Shown here in pieces: positions 17,012 to 24,110 of a stretch of DNA of 64,000 nt (its first letter is position 1; each line of letters begins with the position of its first letter). A program made the translations under genes and the position numbers. The DNA lies in the NCBI RefSeq assembly GCF_014191505.1, contig NZ_JACHWS010000001.1:806001-870000 (forward strand), given 5' to 3'. This stretch comes from Hoyosella altamirensis (GTDB lineage Bacteria; Actinomycetota; Actinomycetes; Mycobacteriales; Mycobacteriaceae). A model generated the notes under the pieces. It was not told the DNA's origin, searched no databases, and saw nothing but the letters and a program-made list of their open reading frames with translations.

Positions 17012-17845
17012 GTGGCATCTCTCGAATCGAAGACGATCATCATGTCGGGCGGCTCGCGCGGGATTGGGCTTGCGATCGCGCTGCGCGCGGCGAAAGACGG
17101 CGCGAACGTCGCTATTGTCGCGAAAACCGATCAGCCGCACCCGAAGCTTCCGGGGACCATTCATACTGCTGCCCAGGAGATCGAAGCTGCGGGGGGCAAG
17201 GCGCTGCCGATTCTCGGTGACGTGCGCTCAGATGAATCCGTCGCCGAAGCTGTCCAGAAGACAGTCGATGCGTTCGGTGGAATCGACATCGTCGTGAATA
17301 ACGCCAGTGCGATCGATCTTTCCAACACGTCGGACCTCGCGATGAAGAAGTACGACCTGATGCAGGACATCAACTGCCGCGGGTCGTTCCTCCTGTCGAA
17401 AACGTGTTTGCCGCACCTCAGGGAGTCAGCGAAAGCTGGGCGCAATCCGCACATCCTGACGCTGTCACCGCCGCTGAACCTCAACCCGAAGTGGGCTGGT
17501 GCGCACCTCGGCTACACGATCGCCAAGTATGGGATGTCGCTGACCACGCTCGGCCTGGCTGAGGAACTGAAGGACGATGGCATCGCCGTCAACTCGCTGT
17601 GGCCGCGCACCACCATTGCGACTGCCGCGGTGAAGAACATCCTCGGCGGTACCGAAATGGTCGACAATTCGCGCACACCCGAGATCGTGTCCGATTCGGC
17701 GCATCTCGTTCTCACATCGACGGGTGCGTCCGGCAATTTCTACATCGACGATGAGGTGCTCGCCGATCATGGCGTGACCGACCTCGACAAGTATCGGGTC
17801 ACCCCTGGCGATGGCCCGCTGATGCAGGACATTTTCCTCGACTGA
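17012..17845 (+). CDS. Short-chain dehydrogenase/reductase (HSDL2-like)
   Basis: A 277-residue SDR. The nucleotide-binding motif GGSRGIGLAIA is at residues 12-22, NNAS near 95 and the catalytic YxxxK as YTIAKYGMS near 170. The Ser of the triad is in LTLSPP. The basic insert KTDQPHPKLPGTIHTAAQEIEAAGG resembles HSDL2-type proteins. The GTG start has an AAAGG site 9 bases upstream. It is the last gene of the oxidation cluster, and a palindromic element starts 13 bp after its stop. Confidence 0.88.
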   Translation: MASLESKTIIMSGGSRGIGLAIALRAAKDGANVAIVAKTDQPHPKLPGTIHTAAQEIEAAGGKALPILGDVRSDESVAEAVQKTVDAFGGIDIVVNNASAIDLSNTSDLAMKKYDLMQDINCRGSFLLSKTCLPHLRESAKAGRNPHILTLSPPLNLNPKWAGAHLGYTIAKYGMSLTTLGLAEELKDDGIAVNSLWPRTTIATAAVKNILGGTEMVDNSRTPEIVSDSAHLVLTSTGASGNFYIDDEVLADHGVTDLDKYRVTPGDGPLMQDIFLD

Positions 17846-17858
17846 TCCCACCCTCCCG

Positions 17859-17930
17859 CAAATCCATCTACGGAGGTCCCCGAAAACCGCCTTTTCCAGG
17901 GGTTTCTGTGGACCTCCGTAGATGGATTTG
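17859..17930. repeat. 72-bp palindromic element, copy 1
   Basis: The best-preserved copy. AAATCCATCTACGGAGGTCC (17860-17879) is an exact reverse complement of 17910-17929; with the flanking C/G pair the arms are 21 bp. The 30-base centre holds a secondary AAAACC...GGTTT pairing. A further conserved stretch, CACCCTCCCGC, precedes it directly after the SDR stop codon. It lies between the convergent stops of the SDR gene and the gene at 17934 and could act as a transcription terminator. Confidence 0.85.
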
Positions 17931-17933
17931 GCT

Positions 17934-19022
17934 TCAGCGGGCGTCGACCCGCCAGCCGGGCGGCAGGATGATGCCCGACGGGTGCTTGCTGGGCCAGTCG
18001 CTGGGCTCAGGGTCGACAGGCCCCAGCACCGGATCGTGTTTCCACCAGCGGATGGGCTCGTCGCGGATTCGGTTCGCGTCAAGCATCTGGGCGAACCTCA
18101 GAGTTAGTTCGTCGAGGCGGCCGAACGCGATCTTCCAGCCGAAGCGGCACAGGTCGAGCGTCAGTCTGCGCAGAACCCATTCTCTTTCTTGCTGTCTCGC
18201 GATGACGTCAGCCGCATCCGGCCGATTGTTGTATTTGACTGCGCCGTCCGCCTCGAACCCCGCCCAGTGCCACGGCCACAAACCATCGAGCCGATACTCG
18301 GGCTTTCCATCACCGACCCAGGCATTGGGGATGGGAAGTGGCAAATCACCCGCGTATGCAGCGAACCTGCCAACAGATTCCAGCGGCGACTCCGCGAGCG
18401 GGGTTGCATGCTGGACTACCCAGCGCGCACGCGCAATTCCTCTGCGTCCCTTCAAGTCACGGGCCGCATTCTTTAGGTTCGCGCCACGCCTCAGCGCGCG
18501 GTCGCCCACAGCAAGCGCAATCGGCAGCGACGCGGTGAGCGCGATCGTGCCGGCCGTGTAACCGACACCAGTCGCCGGGATCCCGTCGTAGTCGCGCAGG
18601 TGCTGGCCGGGAACATGCTCGCGGCGCGTGCGACCATGCTGACCGTTCTGGGTGCCCTCCGATTTCTGCCCCGGACGTACCGCTTCTGGCAACCGAGGTG
18701 GCCGGCCCAGTAGCGGCAGCCCATTCAGCGTTGCCGCGGACCACCCACTCAGGTACGCATCGTCGCCACACGACCGCAGGTAGGCGCGCGACACGAGCGC
18801 GAACCGTTCCCAGTCGTTCAGCCCCTCCCAAAGTTCGGGGTCAGTGTATTGGCCGTGCGCCAACTGCTGTAATAAACCCCGCTGGCACAGGGAGTGAAGG
18901 TACTGGCGTGCTTTCGGTCTGTCTGCGCTGATCACTCCTTGCCCGGCGGCGAGTGCCGTTTGTATCGCATGCGGAAGTTGCGTTCTTCTCAGGCGTGCCA
19001 CGTGTGAATAGCTTCGCGACAT
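17934..19022 (-). CDS. AbiEi-like winged-helix protein with DUF559-type nuclease-like domain
   Basis: A 362-residue protein of a variable actinobacterial family. The N-terminus (RRTQLPHAIQTALAAGQGVIS, then LCQRGLLQQLAHGQYTD) looks like an AbiEi-type winged helix that ends in a Gly-x-Tyr turn. The C-terminal region has GLWPWHWAGFEADGAVKYNN, which fits the Asp...Glu-x-Asp-Gly...Lys core of DUF559/Vsr-like restriction-endonuclease folds. The domain calls are by motif, not by alignment. Families like this are often linked to abortive infection or toxin-antitoxin loci, but no partner toxin is visible. Palindromic elements flank it on both sides. Confidence 0.65.
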   Translation of the reverse strand: MSRSYSHVARLRRTQLPHAIQTALAAGQGVISADRPKARQYLHSLCQRGLLQQLAHGQYTDPELWEGLNDWERFALVSRAYLRSCGDDAYLSGWSAATLNGLPLLGRPPRLPEAVRPGQKSEGTQNGQHGRTRREHVPGQHLRDYDGIPATGVGYTAGTIALTASLPIALAVGDRALRRGANLKNAARDLKGRRGIARARWVVQHATPLAESPLESVGRFAAYAGDLPLPIPNAWVGDGKPEYRLDGLWPWHWAGFEADGAVKYNNRPDAADVIARQQEREWVLRRLTLDLCRFGWKIAFGRLDELTLRFAQMLDANRIRDEPIRWWKHDPVLGPVDPEPSDWPSKHPSGIILPPGWRVDAR

Positions 19023-19090
19023 GCGACCGGGTTGCGAAATAATTCTCAGCGAGCGCTGTGGATAACTGCATCCTGTGGACAACCGCGCTC

Positions 19091-19163
19091 CCGATTCCAT
19101 CTACGGGTGTCAACAGAACCCACCAAAATCGGCTTTTTCGTTGACGTGCGTAGATGGATTCGG
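19091..19163. repeat. Palindromic element, copy 2 (diverged)
   Basis: 24-base arms at 19091-19114 and 19140-19163 match at 20 of 24 positions; the core TCCATCTACG/CGTAGATGGA is intact. The centre contains AGAACCCACCAAAATCGGCTT. It lies in the intergenic region between the divergent AbiEi-like gene and the alpha/beta hydrolase, unlike the other copies, which follow a stop codon. Confidence 0.8.
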
Positions 19164-19199
19164 TGGGTGAGGGTCGACTTGGCGGTCTACGGTCAACCC

Positions 19200-19997
19200 A
19201 TGCTCGACGTCGAATCTCGGGACGGCACACGCCTCGCTGTCTGGCGTGAAGGGACCGGGCCGCCGCTCGTGATGGTGCACGGGTCCCTCTGCGATCACAC
19301 GCGGTTCGATCCCCTGATATCGCTGCTTAAGGATCACCTCACGGTGTACGCGATGGACCGTCGCGGTTTTGGCGCCAGCGGCGACGGACCCCACTATTCG
19401 ATGGAACGGGAATTCGAGGATGTTGCCGCCGTCGTCGACGCCGTTTCGGCGCGAGAAAGCGAGCACGTCACGCTCTGGGGGCACAGCTATGGCGCCAACT
19501 GCGCGATGGGCGGATGCACTCTCACTGAGAACGTCACTGGACTCATCTTGTATGAACCGAGCTTTGGTCTTGCGTATCCGAGAGGATCCGTCGCTGCGGT
19601 GGAAAAGGCCCTCGCCTCAGGTGACAGGCAGGCGGCAATCCGCTTGGTCGCTGTCGAGGTTCTGGAGATGACTGAGGCCGAAGTGCGTGCGATGCGTGAC
19701 AGTCCACTGTGGCCAAAACGACTTGCCGCGGCACCCACGGTCCCGCGGGAGTGTCGCGCCGAGGAAGACTGGGTATATCGGAGCGGACAGTTCGACAGAG
19801 TAACCGCGAAGACCCTCATCCTCACGGGTACCGAAACACCTGCGGCAGTTCGGGTGACAACGGCACGAGCAGCCGCTGCACTCCCGGACACACAGGTCCG
19901 CGCGCTCGAAGGGCATGGTCACTTCGCTTTCCAGACTGATCCGTCGCTAGTCGCGTCGATCATCAAAGACTTCGCCGGCGAAACGTCGAGCCGCTAG
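19200..19997 (+). CDS. Alpha/beta hydrolase
   Basis: A 265-residue alpha/beta-hydrolase. HGSLCDHTRFDPL forms the oxyanion region, the nucleophile Ser is in GHSYGA near residue 95, and the catalytic His is in LEGHGHFAF near the C-terminus. The acid is probably the Asp or Glu around GTETPAA. The ATG at 19200 is preferred because TACGGT (19188-19193) lies 6 bases upstream, suggesting a leaderless mRNA; no ribosome site is present. Substrate unknown. Palindromic elements lie on both sides. Confidence 0.83.
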   Translation: MLDVESRDGTRLAVWREGTGPPLVMVHGSLCDHTRFDPLISLLKDHLTVYAMDRRGFGASGDGPHYSMEREFEDVAAVVDAVSARESEHVTLWGHSYGANCAMGGCTLTENVTGLILYEPSFGLAYPRGSVAAVEKALASGDRQAAIRLVAVEVLEMTEAEVRAMRDSPLWPKRLAAAPTVPRECRAEEDWVYRSGQFDRVTAKTLILTGTETPAAVRVTTARAAAALPDTQVRALEGHGHFAFQTDPSLVASIIKDFAGETSSR

Positions 19998-20009
19998 CCA
20001 CCCTCTCGC

Positions 20010-20079
20010 GAATCCATCTGCGGAAGTCATCAAAACCCAGGGATTTCTGGGGATTACGTTGACCTGTGCAGATGGATTC
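20010..20079. repeat. Palindromic element, copy 3
   Basis: GAATCCATCTGCGGAAGTCA (20010-20029) pairs with 20060-20079 at 16 of 20 positions. The centre has AAAACCC...GGGGATT. The preceding CCACCCTCTCGC directly follows the stop codon of the alpha/beta hydrolase. The right arm lies inside the 3' end of the convergent gene at 20054 and encodes its last residues. Confidence 0.8.
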
Positions 20080-20896
20080 CAGCGGAGAGTACGGGCAGCA
20101 GCTGTTGTTCCTCATAGTCGAGGTGAGCCTCGACCGCCGCGGAAAGCCTGTCGACCTCTGCGCGCGCGGCAACTGGATCAGCGTTTGCCCTCGAAATGAA
20201 AGCCTGCAACTCTTCGAGAAGCTTTGCGAGCGCGGAATGTTCAGCACGCAAACGTGTCATAGCGTCCGCCAGTTCGGGACGATTCGCATCGATCAGAGGG
20301 TAGATGCCGTTGTCCTCCATGATGTGGTGGCCGTGCAGTCCCTGACACAGTGCTAAACAGTTGATTCGCAACTGGGCACCCAGACGCGGTCCCGCTTCGG
20401 TGAACTCCTTCCGGATCAGCGCCAGTTCCCGGCGGAAAGCGTTGTGTACGAGCACAAGCGATTCGGACCACGAGTCGGTGGCAGGACCGCCGCTTAGGGG
20501 CGTCAGCGCGACGACGGGGATGACACGCGTCGTGCTGGCCTGATAATCAGCCCAGCCGGGGTCGTGTTCGCACGCCCGCTCGAACGCCTCGTCGCGTTCG
20601 GGGCCGGCGAGTCGTTCGGCGGACGCTTCGAAGACGAACGGCCCGGTCTCACACGTGACGTGCGGGTTCGCCAGCAAGTTGATGTACCAGTCCGGGTGAC
20701 GGGGCGAGCCGGCGGCTGAGGCAATAATGAGTAACCGTCCGTCGCCGTTCTGGAGATATCCGACGGGCGTGGTGTGCCGCTGGCCGGTGCGTGCGCCGAC
20801 CGTCGTCAGAAGGAGTAGGCGGGCGTCCTGGAACGGCCCGCCGACGCGCCCTTCGTTGGCGCGGAATTCATCGATGACGTGCTGATTAAAAGACAT
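20054..20896 (-). CDS. Deazaflavin-type nitroreductase fused to hemerythrin domain
   Basis: A 280-residue two-domain protein. Residues 1-135 are a Ddn-like split-barrel (LLLLTTVGARTGQRHTTPVGYL, PDWYINLLANPHV) typical of F420-dependent nitroreductases. Residues 145-270 are a hemerythrin HHE domain with metal-ligand motifs LVHNAF, HGHHIMEDNGIYP, RAEHSAL and HLDYEEQQLLP. The fusion suggests coupling of a deazaflavin-linked reduction to oxygen or nitric-oxide sensing at a di-iron site, by inference. The C-terminal eight residues (from GIHLHRST) come from palindromic element copy 3. Its ribosome site lies in a leader hairpin. Confidence 0.85.
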   Translation of the reverse strand: MSFNQHVIDEFRANEGRVGGPFQDARLLLLTTVGARTGQRHTTPVGYLQNGDGRLLIIASAAGSPRHPDWYINLLANPHVTCETGPFVFEASAERLAGPERDEAFERACEHDPGWADYQASTTRVIPVVALTPLSGGPATDSWSESLVLVHNAFRRELALIRKEFTEAGPRLGAQLRINCLALCQGLHGHHIMEDNGIYPLIDANRPELADAMTRLRAEHSALAKLLEELQAFISRANADPVAARAEVDRLSAAVEAHLDYEEQQLLPVLSAGIHLHRST

Positions 20897-20900
20897 AGAT

Positions 20901-20940
20901 CCTCCCTTGGGTGTGCAGAATGCGTTGAATTACCCAAGGG
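20901..20940 (-). promoter_or_regulatory. Leader hairpin overlapping the ribosome binding site
   Basis: CCCTTGGGT (20904-20912) and ACCCAAGGG (20932-20940) form a perfect 9-bp stem around 19 bases in the leader of the nitroreductase-hemerythrin mRNA. The Shine-Dalgarno sequence GGGAGG, complementary to 20901-20906, overlaps the proximal arm, so folding would partly hide it. It could be a translational switch or a DNA operator. Confidence 0.5.
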
Positions 20941-21148
20941 GACGGCGGGCCGCGAACCCGCCCGAAGGTCACGCGATAGCCGGGAACCTCTCTCGCTCAT
21001 GGCTCTTGGCCGACCCGGCAGTCACAGCCTGACACTAACACCGCCATGGCTGCTTCGGAAGGGGCAATTCATCTCACCCTGGGGTGGCTATCGGTCACGC
21101 GCATTTGGCTGCACGATCAAGGCGCATCGTCCCAACAGAGGAGTCACC

Positions 21149-21943
21149 ATGGCATTTGAGGAACTGAAGAAGAAGCAGAGCGTCATGTGGGGTACCGGCC
21201 CGTACGAGCGCCTTCCTGAACATTACGCACCACTGCTTGAGCATCTCGCGACCGCCGTGGCGCCCCACCCGGGCGAACGTGTTCTGGATGTCGCGACGGG
21301 AACCGGTGCTCTCGCGACGCGGCTTGCGCGGACGGGCGCGGAGGTTGCCGGTATCGACCTTGCGCCGGCACTGATTGAGACGGCGAAACGTCTCGCCAAG
21401 GAAGACAACCTGTCGATCGACTTCGAGGTCGGCGATGCGGAGAACCTTCCCTACGCGGACGGCGCGTTCGACGTGGTTGTGTCGAATGTGGGAGCGATAT
21501 TCGCGCCTGACCACAAGGCCGTCGCGAAGGAACTTGCACGGGTGACGCGCCCTGGCGGACGTCTGGGCCTCGGCAACTGGAGTCCGGAAGGCGGCGTAGT
21601 CGACATGTTCAAGGTGATGGCGAAGTACATGCCGCCCCCGCCGGCCGGGGCAGGGTCTGCCTTCACCTGGGGCAACCGCGAATATGTCGAGGAGATGCTG
21701 GGGGACACGTTCGAATTGAGTTTCGAAACGGGGGACGCGCCGCAGACGGGTTCTTCGGGCGAAGAGGTGTGGGAGTTGTTCTCCACGGTCTACGGGCCGA
21801 CGCGGACGCTGGCGGCGAACCTGGAGCCCGAACGTCGCGAGCAACTGCACCGAGATTTTGCGGACTTTTTCGAGGGGTATCGCACCGCTGAGGGGATCCA
21901 TCAGCCGCGGCCGTACCTCATTGTGTTTGGGACGCGTCGCTGA
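21149..21943 (+). CDS. Class I SAM-dependent methyltransferase
   Basis: A 264-residue methyltransferase of the UbiE/Methyltransf_11 type. The SAM motif I is VLDVATGTGALATRLA near residue 45, the acidic motif II is AGIDLAPALIETAKRLA and motif III is GDAENLPYADGAFDVVVSNVG, with the post-motif VTRPGGRLGLGNWSPEG. The ATG has AGAGGAG just upstream. Target unknown. A palindromic element begins 15 bp after its stop. Confidence 0.9.
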   Translation: MAFEELKKKQSVMWGTGPYERLPEHYAPLLEHLATAVAPHPGERVLDVATGTGALATRLARTGAEVAGIDLAPALIETAKRLAKEDNLSIDFEVGDAENLPYADGAFDVVVSNVGAIFAPDHKAVAKELARVTRPGGRLGLGNWSPEGGVVDMFKVMAKYMPPPPAGAGSAFTWGNREYVEEMLGDTFELSFETGDAPQTGSSGEEVWELFSTVYGPTRTLAANLEPERREQLHRDFADFFEGYRTAEGIHQPRPYLIVFGTRR

Positions 21944-21958
21944 ATTAGCTCACCCTCG

Positions 21959-22030
21959 CAAATCTATCTGCGCAGGTCTTCTAAACCCCTCGATTTTCAG
22001 GGGTTGTGTTGACCTCCGTAGATGGATTCG
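21959..22030. repeat. Palindromic element, copy 4
   Basis: CAAATCTATCTGCGCAGGTC (21959-21978) pairs with 22011-22030. The centre carries AAACCCC and GGGGTT, a good secondary stem. CACCCTCGC precedes it, just after the methyltransferase stop codon. Most of the element is inside the 3' end of the convergent TetR gene (stop at 21981) and encodes its last 15 or so residues. Confidence 0.82.
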
Positions 22031-22700
22031 CGGGCAATAGGGGCAGGGCGCCGAGGATGAGGGCGAGGCCGAACTCGAACTCGTCGGCGGAATCGTAGCC
22101 CTGACCGCTGGCGCGCTCGGCGATGATCGCCGTGAGATGCGGGTACATGTCGGCCGGCAGGTCGCGCAGAATGTCTCCGGCGACATCGGCAAGTTCGGCG
22201 TCGCTGGTAAACGGCAGGCTGAGTTCCTGCAGGACAAACCCGTAAATGTAACTGTCGATCAGGGAGATGGCGTGTCCGGCCATCCCGATTGAGAAGCCGC
22301 CTTCGATCAGAGCGCCGAGAACGGCGTCATGGTGCCGCAGCGTCGCAGGTCCGGGCTGGCTGCGTGAGTCCATGAGGCCAACGGCCCAGGGGTGCCGCAG
22401 CAGCGCCGCGCGCGTCGAGTAGGCACGGTCGCGCATGGCTGTTTTCCACCCGCTCCCCGACGTTGGCAGTTCGATCTCGCTGAATACCGCGTCGACCATT
22501 CCGTCGAGTATGTCGTCGCGACCTGTGACGTGGTTGTACAGCGACATCGCCTCCACGCTGAGTCGCGCGGCGACGGCGCGCATGGTGACCCCGGCTTCGC
22601 CCTTCTCGTCGGCCAGCGCAATTGCTGCGGTGACGACTCGTTCGCGGTTGAGCGGCGCTCGCTCCGCTTTCCCTCGTCTACCGGTAGTGCGCCCGCTCAT
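21981..22700 (-). CDS. TetR-family repressor
   Basis: A 239-residue regulator with an N-terminal TetR helix-turn-helix (TMRAVAARLSVEAMSLYNHV) and a TetR_C-type ligand domain. The start at MSGRTTG follows from family length and a GGAG site. It is divergent from the NAD(P)-binding protein at 22798, with two near-identical palindromes in between, so it very probably represses both itself and that gene. Its C-terminus, after LPLLPAN, is encoded by a palindromic element that also supplies the stop codon. Confidence 0.9.
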   Translation of the reverse strand: MSGRTTGRRGKAERAPLNRERVVTAAIALADEKGEAGVTMRAVAARLSVEAMSLYNHVTGRDDILDGMVDAVFSEIELPTSGSGWKTAMRDRAYSTRAALLRHPWAVGLMDSRSQPGPATLRHHDAVLGALIEGGFSIGMAGHAISLIDSYIYGFVLQELSLPFTSDAELADVAGDILRDLPADMYPHLTAIIAERASGQGYDSADEFEFGLALILGALPLLPANPSTEVNTTPENRGV

Positions 22701-22730
22701 CAGTGCTGTCTCCCAAACTCCCGTTGACGT

Positions 22731-22768
22731 ACTTACACCGTAAGTGTAGCTTGACTTACAACGTAAGT
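22731..22768. promoter_or_regulatory. Two TetR operator palindromes
   Basis: ACTTACACCGTAAGT (22731-22745) and ACTTACAACGTAAGT (22754-22768) are perfect 6-bp palindromes around 3 bases, differing at a single position, with centres 23 bp apart. They lie exactly between the divergent TetR gene (start 22700) and the NAD(P)-binding gene (start 22798), and are the obvious sites for that repressor. Confidence 0.9.
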
Positions 22769-22797
22769 TAAGCCTTCGACACAGGAAGCAGCGGGAT

Positions 22798-23484
22798 ATG
22801 AACACCAACAAGAAGGTGTGCATCGTCGGCGCCTCGGGGAAACTCGGGCGATACATGGTTCAGCACGCCCTGGACCGCGGATACGAGGTCGTGGGCGTGT
22901 GTCGTGAACGCAGCGTCGGGAAGCTTGCCCAGTTCGCGGACCAGATCACGATCATTCCGGGGCCGACGAACGACCGAGAAGTGATCCGCAAGGCAGTTGC
23001 CGGATGCGACGGCGTGCTGACCGTCCTGGCGCCCTGGGGCATCCAGCAATATTCGTCAGGCACGGCGCAAGCGGTGCTCGACTATGCCGAACCCGATGCG
23101 CGGCTAATCTTTTCGTGCGGCTGGCACATCGCCCGCGATGGCAAGGACACGTACTCCTGGCGATTCCGGGCAGCCGTAAAACTCATCACCTGGCTGGCGC
23201 GCGCCGTGCGCGCCGTCGAGATCGATGACCAGGTGGAGGCGTGCCGACGGATATTCGCCAGTGACCGGAAATGGACCGTCGTCCGCGGCAGCGACCTGGA
23301 GGAAGGCGAAAGCCAGGGCCTGCCTGTGTGGAGCCGCCACGTCGGCGATCCAGTTCTCGAAAGCAACTTGACGCGACGCGTGGACTTCGCCCTCTTCATG
23401 GTCGAGGCGCTGACCGACGACAGCCTCGTCCAGGAGGCACCGGCGATCGTCGGTCGCCTCGCGCCCAGCGCCGTAAATCGTTAG
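22798..23484 (+). CDS. NAD(P)-binding, NmrA/atypical SDR-like protein
   Basis: A 228-residue single-domain Rossmann protein. The motif VGASGKLGRYMVQHAL at residues 10-25 is the atypical-SDR nucleotide-binding loop (GxxGxxG), and DGVLTVLAP marks the following strands. A canonical YxxxK is not evident; SCGWHIARDGK may serve. It may be a quinone- or aldehyde-responsive reductase, or a redox sensor. It is controlled by the divergent TetR protein through the two palindromes upstream. Confidence 0.82.
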   Translation: MNTNKKVCIVGASGKLGRYMVQHALDRGYEVVGVCRERSVGKLAQFADQITIIPGPTNDREVIRKAVAGCDGVLTVLAPWGIQQYSSGTAQAVLDYAEPDARLIFSCGWHIARDGKDTYSWRFRAAVKLITWLARAVRAVEIDDQVEACRRIFASDRKWTVVRGSDLEEGESQGLPVWSRHVGDPVLESNLTRRVDFALFMVEALTDDSLVQEAPAIVGRLAPSAVNR

Positions 23485-23543
23485 ACGCCGAAGAAGGCCA
23501 CTTGTAACGTTAACTCCAGGCTCAGCAATCCTAGGGAGGCGTG

Positions 23544-23972
23544 ATGAGCCGTGAATCTCGCCGCATTGCCGGTATTCTGCTGATCGTGCTGCCCACTGTC
23601 GTGTTCGGGGGCGCGAGTATTCTCACTATGCTCGTCGGGGATTCCGAGTACATGGCTAACCCGTTGCGTCAGGATTTGTGGCGGGCTGGCCACGCGCACG
23701 CGGGTGTGCTGCTGCTCTTGTCCCTGGTCACGCTGCGGTACGTCGATGAAGCCGCGCTGTCATCGAAGGCGAAATCGTTTGCTCGCCATGCGATCCCGGC
23801 GTCAGCGATCCTATTGCCGGTGGCATTCTTCTTGTCCGTCCCAGCGCCCGGTGACACCAGCCCGAATGCGCTGATCAACCTCGCCTATGTGGGTGCAGTG
23901 CTGCTGACGGCGGGGCTGCTGACCCTCGGCGTCGGCTTGTTGCGGCAGCGAGCTGAAGTCACGACCAACTGA
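23544..23972 (+). CDS. Four-TM membrane protein of unknown function
   Basis: A 142-residue protein with four hydrophobic helices (residues about 8-30, 48-65, 80-100 and 112-132) and a conserved-looking RAGHAHAG motif after the first helix. No family is confidently recognised. The ATG at 23544 is chosen over a GTG at 23541 because GGGAGG stands 4 bases before it, a workable distance only for the ATG. Confidence 0.75.
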   Translation: MSRESRRIAGILLIVLPTVVFGGASILTMLVGDSEYMANPLRQDLWRAGHAHAGVLLLLSLVTLRYVDEAALSSKAKSFARHAIPASAILLPVAFFLSVPAPGDTSPNALINLAYVGAVLLTAGLLTLGVGLLRQRAEVTTN

Positions 23973-24110
23973 GCACTTTCGGACAAGCCAGGTCAAGACA
24001 ACCTGTGAAATATTCGGTTTACGCGATGAGTTTTTCTCTATAGGACTGTCTGTACATCAAAGTACGAAAGATCGAGCGCGCCGTGGGGCGGGCATGTAAA
24101 GGGGAGCGCG

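Noticed and set aside
20941-21148. Possible riboswitch between the nitroreductase-hemerythrin and methyltransferase genes
   Set aside because: Several GC-rich stems exist, but I could not match the conserved cores of the ydaO, cobalamin, SAM, SAH or ZTP classes.
17859-22030. The four palindromes as a CRISPR array
   Set aside because: Copies are separated by whole genes, have no regular spacers and no cas genes nearby.
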